Shown: positions 56,740 through 64,000 of the stretch, one piece after another
How the letters are laid out: each line of letters begins with the position of its first letter
Position numbering within the stretch: position 1 is the first letter of the stretch
Origin: Tetrastigma voinierianum
Lineage: Eukaryota > Streptophyta > Magnoliopsida > Vitales > Vitaceae
Assembly (NCBI GenBank): GCA_016808115.1
Contig: JAEQBH010004441.1
Coordinates: 248,001 to 312,000, forward strand
DNA: 64,000 nt
Direction of reading: 5' to 3'
Notes under the pieces: model-generated
The model's input: only the letters and a program-made list of their open reading frames with translations
Database searches by the model: none
What the model was told of the DNA's origin: nothing
Program-made: the position numbers and the translations under genes

Positions 56740-57480
56740 CGTAGTGTGTGCCAAGAAGAACAAGAAGGGACGTCAGCCACCGCCATGACAATGCCTTTCG
56801 AAGCCGCCTGCCTCCCAAAAAGCAGAAGAATAAGGAAGCTGCAGTTGGCCTTTGTTTATAGATGTCATACCACAAACAATGCAAGCAAATGCCAAAGGTC
56901 GGGAAAATTCTCGTCATTGCTAAGGATGCCACCGAACCCTATTTCGTTATTGAAGGTTTACATTTTGGGGTGGTATCAACTTCATGGGACCAGCCTGTTT
57001 CCCTTCATATACTACATCTCAGTGGAGCTACCAAAGCTGAAGTAATACAAAGGTCAGAGAAAGGCACTAAAGACCTGTATTGGAAATTCCTTAAAGAGAA
57101 GATTTCCAGATTCTAGTCCTAAAGCCACCACATAACTGGGTGATGGAGGTTCACATTTTTGCAAATAAACCCAGAATCTCCATCCAAGTGGTTTCAAGCA
57201 CAAGGTGGCCACCTTTATCATCCTAAACCAAGGCCAAGGTAGCTAGCTAATAGGAAATCAAGACTATATTGATGGGTGAGTGAACTGGGCAGAAGTTGAT
57301 CATTCTCAAGCTTCCGATCCAGAAAGGCATCAACATGCGACCATCCTTGAATGTCCCCTATCGCCAGTTTATAAAGGCATGCCACCTACCCGTAGAATTG
57401 AATATGTCATAATAAAAAATTTGAACTGACATGGAAGAGTCGGCCTTAAAAGACTCTCGATCTCAATGAACAGCTTAGGG
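56740..57480 (+). pseudogene. integrase relic of element B
   Basis: CQRSGKF at about 56890 is the second half of the zinc-binding region followed by an eroded MPxNPI block. YRQFIKACHLPVELNMS (about 57360-57410, in a shifted frame) is the conserved GKACHLPVELE block. The catalytic core cannot be read through. Confidence 0.65.
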
Positions 57481-57740
57481 AATTACTTCTTACTCAATTC
57501 AAATGTATGGACAAATTGGGGAAGGAAACAAAGAGATCGCCATAACCAAGAACCAATCATGACCACCTAATCACACTTCCAACCCACCTTTTCCAAGCTC
57601 TAAATCAAGAGGGATCGATCATCGTCATTCAACAAAGCATACCCCAATGGTCTCAAGAGATCCGCTTCAATCCAAATGATAATAGAGGTTTAAGGTCAAT
57701 GGGCAGAGTGAAGCCCCTATGTCGCGTAACACTATAGATA

Positions 57741-57760
57741 GCAGGAGATTCTCCTCCTGC
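57741..57760 (+). other. Stem-loop after pol in element B
   Basis: GCAGGAG-ATTCTC-CTCCTGC is a perfect 7-bp stem with a 6-base loop. It occupies the position where elements A and G have the CTTGGG-AGGCAA-CCCAAG hairpin, but with a different stem sequence. Confidence 0.5.
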
Positions 57761-59248
57761 ACTCCATGAAACCCTTAGGTTACATAATTAGAGCATTTCT
57801 CTAGCAAAGATTCTTGGTCAACGCTTTTTTTTTACATAATTTAATTGCTTAGTATTGTTTTTTGAAGTTAAGTTTTATTTTATAATGATCTTTTAGATCA
57901 TTTGTTTAGCTTAGTTTCCTTTGTACTTATTTTTGAAAATTTTATTTCTATATTTGTGTCATGCCCGCAAAGGGGCTGGTAACCACTTTCCTAAAAGAAG
58001 ACTCAGCCCTGTCTGGGGCCGAGGATGACTTTCATCAGCCTGCCTGAACTGAGAGGAACTACCTCTCCAATTAAACTTTCCAATCTGCCACCTATCATGA
58101 CAAATGCAGCACTGGGTCGGGGGAGGAGTTAAGGTTGACGTGATGTTCATACCGCCGATTTTAGTTCTTTGTAATTACTGCCCAGCAAAGCCCATTTTGT
58201 ATGTTATATTATTTTACATCTACTTTGAAAAAGATGGAAAATTGTAGTTATAATCAAGAGATATCATACAACCCCTTTTTTTCTACACTTTGCAAAGAAT
58301 TTTTCGCTCTTTTTTTTTTTTTTTGTGTCTTTTCTTCGTAAGTTGAGGTAGTGTTAGCATTGTATGATACCATCACATAGAATAGTTCATCCATGATTAA
58401 GTAGATGGTTAGTCAAGTCCTAAGTATCTTAACTTTTCATCCACTTTTGACAAACCATACACACAATGCACGTAGTTTTTGTCATCAGCCGAGAAGCCGT
58501 ATACCCCACGTTACTTTGGTAAACCTGCCGCCATGACCACCTATAATAGGTTAAGGTTCCTATGAAAGAAGGTGGCTAATGAAGCCTTCCAATAGAAAAA
58601 GAAAGAAAGAAAAAGCAAAAGAAAAGAAAAAAGAAAAAGAAAATAGAAAAGTCATGATGCCAGCTTTTAAACCCAGCACGGTCTGAGGGGTTCATCACAA
58701 AGCTTCCGAAAGAAGGGTGCCCAAAACAAACTACAGCTACCGACTTAGTGCTCGCCATATTAGCGGATGGTTGGAGTTTAGCGAAATAGAGCCGGATTTT
58801 CAAATCATTCGAGTCCCGGCCAAAACCTCAGAGTTAGTGGCCAAAGATCTGGACTGATGCCCCAAACCTTAGCCGGGTCAGTCACCTGGGATCCCTGCTC
58901 ATCCTGGTGAGGTCAGATTTCAAGAATACATCCTACAACACAATAAGTGTGAAATGCAGGGAACCCGATCTATTTGAAGGTCACAGCTGAAGTATCAAGT
59001 AGTCAATTGGGGAGAGAGCGAGTAAATACAGTAAAACTGACACCTGGAAACACTTAGATTTCGTGAAAGTCAGCTGATTTCCTCGAATCGTGACACTGCC
59101 TTCCAACTGGTCTCAGAGGCATTTATTCTCCCAAGTCGGTTTTGCAGGTCCCACTCTTTTTATACCTAGGTAGATCCTTCATTTTTGCATACATGATGCC
59201 TCAGAAGATCTCCTTCTTTTATCATCGCGAGCACTTCCAGTAATGTCA
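57761..59248 (+). other. 3' untranslated part of element B
   Basis: T-rich, then A-rich (58595-58650) sequence with no supported ORF. No env-position ORF could be recognised. Confidence 0.5.
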
Positions 59249-59259
59249 ATTTGGGAGGA
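59249..59259 (+). other. Polypurine tract of element B
   Basis: ATTTGGGAGGA, directly before the point at which similarity between the two LTRs begins. Confidence 0.6.
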
Positions 59260-60500
59260 TTAGTACCATAGTGCTATTTTGCTCCGCTGAGAGTGTTTTT
59301 ACACTCTATAAAATAATCTAACTAACCAGCTGACATCGTGTCCGCCGGTTAATTCATTTTGTAGCTATTTTTTTTGTAGTTTTGCGTGCCAACACCATTA
59401 TCTTCTAATCATTCAAACACATGAAACCCTGAGCCAACCGTAAGATGCATGATTTGAAACAGAGACGGAGCAAAAATGCAAGAGAAGCGAAGACACAAAG
59501 GGAATTTAAGTGAAGTGGCGAAAACGAACTTGAAAATTTCGTGTCACAATTTCGGCAAACACTTCCTCGCACTACCATTAACTGCCAACGCTTGTTTCGC
59601 TTTGTACATATTTTCCTGATGTACTGTCTCTTAGTCCCTGATGATGATTTTTGCACTCTTAAAATATCATATAAAAGTCAAACGTTGTAACATCATCTAA
59701 CTTTCACCCATCAATCACACAACAAAACTAAAGCGGCTCTCTCCCGCTACCGTGTGATTTTTCTCCTTCTTCACTTTCTTTGCACTTTCTGATTCCAAAC
59801 ACCCTTGATATACAAATGGCGGATGTTTAAGTTATACCCTCATCCTTGGAAGAGAAGGCCGCTGGGTACCACTTTAAGGTAAAGCAATGGTTCTTTGAAA
59901 AACATGCATACTGCAAGGTTTCTGTGCCTCGCTTCTCACCAGTTAAAATCTCCAGGCATGCCCTACTAATGTGTATTTGGTGGTGTTTTTGGTTTGGAGA
60001 CTAGTACTAGATCCACTTATCCAAGCATTGGCTCTATTAGTATTTAGAGGGTGGTTGTAGAGATGGGCCCACCGCTAGACACTTATGCTCATTAAATGCC
60101 GTTGTTCAAGAGGAAAAATTATGTAGAATAGGTTTTGAAGCTTTAATGAAGATCCTGGCTGGGAAATAATTATGTGTCATCCTCCCAACGGTGAAAAGAC
60201 TTTATGAGCACGTCACAAGGATTCTAGAACCCTAATCCCTGGCCCGAGACTTCAAGGAGCTCTTTTTTATACTTTATTTACTTCAGATGGCCAACCATTC
60301 ACCCACACCTGCTTTTAAGCAAATCCTAAATCCAAAGAGGAAACAATTATCAACCAGACCCACCTTTCTCGCCAAGAAAACCCATCCTCGTGGTTCGAAT
60401 TCCTAGACCACTATACCAGAAGAGCTCGCTACTGCTAAAGAGGGAACCCCAGATACAAATTTTGTTGATTCCAGAAACCATTTAGTGGTATGATCCATAA
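59260..60500 (+). mobile_element. 3' LTR of element B
   Basis: Matches the 5' LTR at 51299-52543 in order and spacing, including the TATA region (ATATAAAAG at 59669). The end is set by comparison with the 5' LTR. Target duplication not recognised. Confidence 0.78.
59669..59677 (+). promoter_or_regulatory. TATA box of element B 3' LTR
   Basis: ATATAAAAG, equivalent to 51713-51720 in the 5' LTR, again followed by a CATCAATCA-type stretch. Confidence 0.6.
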
Positions 60501-60599
60501 TGACATAATGAATAATGTATGCGTAGAAAGATAGAGAGAGAGTAGAGGGATGTGCAGGAGAGAGAGATATAGAGCTTATTTTTTCCTGTGGTCACTGAG

Positions 60600-62220
60600 G
60601 GCCTAGGTTCACCGGTTCAGTACTTGAGCTTGGGACGAGGGAGTCAATCTGCAGACAGGTCCCAAGCCCAATCGAGCCACTTCTATCATTGTCAAAGAGG
60701 TACCATTCCTTGTGTCTCAGCTGTCCACTTGATGAGCTCATTTTGCTCTAATCAAGAATTCAGATCGCCAACACACCCTCGAGCTTCTGATACATTTTTA
60801 TCATATCGAATTTACTGATCTATACACACTTAAAGTTTATCTTATAGCCCGTAGATTGCCCACCCTCACCTAGTATTATTGTCAGATCTCCTTTTGTATT
60901 TTTGTGTGATATCTAAGGCTTCGCTTCCGGGAGCAGATCTCTTCTCCATCCCTTTTTCCCATTCATGATCCCGTTTAGCTCCTAATCTCTCATGAGCCGA
61001 TCATTTACAAATGCATCCTCCCTTTCTTTTTAGCTATGCCTAGGGCTTTATCCCTTTGCCACCTTCACCCTCATCCCTTTGTTGGAGAAGTGCCGCTGTG
61101 CCTCTTTTATTTCCTTTGCTCTCTCTACGGCCTAACTCGTTATCCATCTAGCTCACTTTGAGAGAACGATCGTCTTCATTTTCTCTCATCTCTATTAGCA
61201 AAGAGAAATACCTAAACTATACGCTTATGTCTTTCCGTCTTCTCCCTGCTCTGCTCAGCAAGCATTGTTTCTTAGAACCTGGGAGCATTTGTCATCTCTA
61301 GTGTTTCTCAACCCTCCTCCCCCTTCTTCAAGCTCTGTCTTCTCGACTATAAAGGTCTGGCTGATGCATGCTATCTTTCTTCTTGCCTTCACCTCTTCTA
61401 CCAGCATCGAGTTTGAGGACTCTGCGGAGTATAGAAACTTCCAGGGCACCTTTCCTGTCTTTCTCAATGTTAACTCCCTGACACAGAAAGATCTATAAAG
61501 GCAGTAGGGATGTCCCCCGAGAAGTCAGTTTCAAGGTAGTTCGAATGGACTAGTTCACTATCTCTCCCCACATTCCAAAATTGACACCTCTGGACTCATT
61601 TCAGTGGCAAGAGATAGTACCGTCTGTCTCATAGTTGAGACATGGGGGTGGTGCAGAATAGAGTTCACAAAATAGAACCATATCTATTCACACTCAAATC
61701 ACCTAGTAATGATATGCATTATATTTTGGTCCTCAACATTATCCCAAACCATTTTTCAACCTCTCTAATCATTTCGGAACCTTGGGCTCGGCAGAGCTGG
61801 TCTGTACTCGTAAGAATCTTGCCCACCGGTTCAATCTCCAAGAGTCGAGACAGCCCCTTCTCAAAGATCCACTTCAAGATAGCATGTCAGGTTTCTTATC
61901 AGCCCCAATAAGGAAATTCAACAGCATTCTACCCCCGTCTCGATGTCGGTTCACCTTCCCCGCACTCGCCGCCGATTTCCTTCCTTTCAATGGTGACACC
62001 AACGCCAAGCCTCTTCCTCCACAAAGCCCTGTTTCCGTATGCTGGAACGTCACTCCCATACATATGCCCGTTTTTTCCTCTTCCAATAGCAACCACTATC
62101 TCCTTAGAAACTACTTATATTGCAGTTTCTTGGCTCCCTTCCTCTGCCCTTTTTCTCATAACTTCTTCAAACCACGTTCTCTATCACCTCGTTAATGGTC
62201 GGAGAGCTAGGGTTCGACAT
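60600..62220 (-). pseudogene. Env-position ORF relic of element D
   Basis: An ATG at 62220 (minus) opens MSNPSSPTINEVIENVV and then a stop. Further minus-strand frames (62092-61874 and 61467-61255) are polar, with Arg, Lys and Glu. By position and by the preceding palindromes and TATA box this should be the same ORF as at 6580-7588 of element A, but I cannot align its conserved domain. The plus-strand frame of 137 residues (61782-62195) overlaps it and is probably a shadow. Confidence 0.42.
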
Positions 62221-62296
62221 TTTGGTTTCGGGCAGAGATTTTAGAAGGTTTAAAGTTTAAGATTAGCTTTGAGAAACAAAAATTTCTCGAAGTGTT

Positions 62297-62307
62297 CCTT
62301 TTATAGG
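62297..62307 (-). promoter_or_regulatory. TATA box upstream of the env-position ORF of element D
   Basis: The minus strand reads CCTATAAAAGG, an excellent TATA box. It lies 77 bases upstream of an ATG (62220) and directly downstream of the palindrome cluster, suggesting an internal promoter. Confidence 0.55.
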
Positions 62308-62319
62308 TGGGCTTCCCTA

Positions 62320-62720
62320 ACTGTGATGTCGAGACATTGGAGTTATCAATGTCCCGACATTCACTTGATACCTTAAGTAACTCAGTGCAATGTCGCGACA
62401 TTGACTTGATGTCGCGACAATGTCGTGGTGATGTCGCAAGATCCGACTCGGTACTGGTCACCTGATGTGTTGTGAGATTAAATTCAAGAAAGTTGCGAAC
62501 ATTTATATCTGATGGTCACACGACCTTCTGCACGCACATTAATCCACGTCACATTGAGAAACATACGTCACGCACCGCGAATCTTTCTCGCCATTTCTAT
62601 GACGCCCGGCATTAAAAACAACGTCTTACATCGATCCCAAATAACTCCATCATGCCTTCATAATACATGTCACAACATCAGAATAAACGTCATAAGAATG
62701 TCGTACATATAACAAAGCAA
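62320..62720. repeat. Third palindrome cluster
   Basis: CAATGTCGCGACATTG at 62388-62403 is a perfect 16-base palindrome. GATGTCGCGACAA (62408), AATGTCCCGACATT (62348) and GATGTCGAGACATT (62325) are close variants, and looser ACGTC or ATGTC half sites extend to about 62700. As in element A, the cluster sits between integrase and the env-position ORF. Confidence 0.85.
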
Positions 62721-63260
62721 GAAAATTTATCAGATCCCATCAATACTGTTTCATCAAACTTTGATTACGATAAATATTTTTCCGCCAGAAAATGCCACTT
62801 GAGCTTCCCCACTTATTTGCAATTTAGGTTCAGCGTTTCATATGATAAGTTTAACAAAAATGAAAAATCCATCCGCCAATGAACAAGAATAATAAGGATT
62901 CAATTTAATTCAATGATATATCACTGTATCGGTATAGAAAATTTTCACTAAACTATTCAACAAAGCGAACAATGAAACCACTATGTAATTTTTAGTTTTA
63001 TAAATTAAGAATTCACCAAACTTATATGCATCATTTTCTAGAATATAATGGAAGTAGACTCCCTTTGTAGACATAACCCCGCATAACTAAATCTGGTTGG
63101 TATTAAAAAATAACTCATATATATCCTTTGTAGTCAACACTCGACATTTAGAAATTATAGATTAATAATGTAAATAAATTCTAAATAAAACTACTCTACT
63201 TCTAAACTATTCAAAATACACTGAATTGAATAAACTAGTTAATTAAAAGAAAATGGAAAT
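62721..63260 (-). other. Post-pol spacer of element D
   Basis: AT-rich with no supported ORF on either strand. Confidence 0.5.
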
Positions 63261-63284
63261 CATTGGTCGCTTCCTAAGTAGCTC
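63261..63284 (-). other. Eroded post-pol stem-loop of element D
   Basis: The minus strand reads GCTACTTAGGAAGCGACCAATG, compared with GCTACTTGGGAGGCAACCCA in element A. The stem no longer pairs fully. Confidence 0.5.
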
Positions 63285-63639
63285 GCCAGCGTATATGTCT
63301 CAAATTTCAGATATCACAAAGGTAGCTCATTTCAGTAAATTCTATTTGATCTCTTCAAACCTGATTGTTTCAGTTTGGCCTTCTCCTGGTAATGTTTCAT
63401 CCTCTGATCATTTACTTGAATCTATCTCCAAAATTAGTTTCATTAATACTCTAAGTATAAATCGAATTACTAAGTGTATGGACCACTCACTTTGATCATG
63501 AGTTTTTCCTTGAAAAAGTTTTATAGCCCTGAATGCAAAGTACAGATCAGGCTCCCTATTTTGAACTCTTCCTTAGAATTTTGATCAAAGTACTTAGTCT
63601 TATCTTTGTAGATTATATACATTATAGTCATTTCTCACA

Positions 63640-63960
63640 GTCATTCATTCGAGTAATTCTTCTCGATGAGCTGAAATCACAAGCCACTTCTTGATGGCCT
63701 GTATAACTTATATTCAAGCTCTTAAAGGGAGACACAAACTTTTCCAAGATATGTATGGGGACATCTCCAATAGGAGATTTATAAGGCCCATGTGCCCATA
63801 GTGCATCATCTAGTTTGATCGACTAGTCTTTCTGTCGGGAAGGTTGGCCATCTTTTCCAATATGCTCTTTATCTCCCTATCGATATTTCGCCTGCTTCAT
63901 TGATTACGATAAGTCAATCCCAGCAATATGTCTGATTCTTATATCTTCTCATGAGTTTTA
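63640..63960 (-). pseudogene. integrase relic of element D, C-terminal part of the core
   Basis: The minus strand reads, across frame changes, an eroded HPQTNGQAEVSNREIK-like start near 63930, then KLDDALWAHGPYKSPIGDVP near 63820-63760. This corresponds to KIDDALWAYRTTFKTPF in element A. The remaining enzyme is outside the window or unreadable. Confidence 0.7.
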
Positions 63961-64000
63961 GTAAACAGCTTTTGAAAATGGCTTCCTTCATCACTGATGA

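Larger units (their letters stand above)
51299..60500 (+). mobile_element. Ancient Athila/Tat-type element B with two LTRs
   Basis: Two LTRs of about 1.24 kb flank 6.7 kb, in which a primer-binding-site relic, gag, protease, RT, RNase H, integrase and polypurine tract follow each other on the plus strand. All coding parts are broken by many small indels. The LTRs differ strongly, so the insertion is old. The element sits at the end of the leader of element E, which suggests insertion into it. Confidence 0.8.
60501..64000 (-). mobile_element. Athila-type element D, minus strand, continues beyond window
   Basis: On the minus strand the window end enters in integrase (about 63960-63640), then the eroded post-pol hairpin, the palindrome cluster, a TATA box and the start of the env-position ORF. 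The layout is that of element A in reverse. It meets the end of element B at about 60500. Confidence 0.68.

Noticed and set aside
61782..62195. 137-residue open frame on the plus strand
   Set aside because: It runs antisense to the env-position region of element D; no family is recognised, and the pyrimidine-rich strand avoids stops by composition.
1..64000. tRNA or rRNA genes
   Set aside because: I found no cloverleaf-compatible A/B box pair other than the SINE candidate at 19.3 kb and no rRNA-like segment; the tRNA-like hints are primer-binding-site relics.

Overview
The window looks like repeat-dense plant nuclear DNA, probably pericentromeric or other heterochromatin of an angiosperm. 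I see no convincing intact host protein gene, rRNA, tRNA or CRISPR array. What can be recognised is layered transposable elements, nearly all broken: Athila/Tat-type Ty3/gypsy retrotransposons, long solo LTRs of one family, a LINE (L1-type with a C-terminal RNase H domain), a terminal-inverted-repeat element, a possible SINE and a Tat-type antisense ORF. Plant lineage is inferred from the element types; I cannot name the species.

Left part (1-12.8 kb): a degenerate plus-strand Athila-type element (A), with gag, protease, reverse transcriptase, RNase H, integrase, a conserved hairpin, a CpG-rich palindrome cluster, an env-position ORF, a polypurine tract and a 3' LTR. Its 3' untranslated part is split by a solo LTR at 8.36-10.78 kb.

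12.8-19.0 kb: the 3' end of a Tat-lineage element (F). It carries an antisense ORF with a gypsy-type transposon domain on the minus strand, cut in two by a minus-strand solo LTR (13.85-17.14 kb), followed by a plus-strand polypurine tract and LTR. 19.0-22.0 kb holds a possible tRNA-derived SINE and a 1.2-kb TIR element with a 6-bp target duplication. 22.05-25.95 kb is a 5'-truncated minus-strand LINE.

26.5-36.6 kb: a non-autonomous gag-only relative of Athila (G). Its presumed 5' LTR is interrupted by a third solo LTR (27.0-29.8 kb); a fourth long LTR (32.95-about 36.6 kb) lies in its 3' part.

37.3-64 kb: very old and scrambled elements. C (minus, about 37.3-48.3 kb) and B (plus, 51.3-60.5 kb) each retain two diverged LTRs, a primer-binding site and pol relics. 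E is a lone 5' LTR plus leader (49.9-51.3 kb) cut off by B. D (minus, 60.5-64 kb) shows the integrase end, the palindrome cluster with a TATA box, and an env-position ORF.

The parts do not form a working pathway; they record successive insertions and decay. The most interesting signals are non-coding: the GTCGCGAC palindrome clusters, a stem-loop at the end of pol shared between elements, the split antisense ORF, and premature stops that fall at likely methylation sites.
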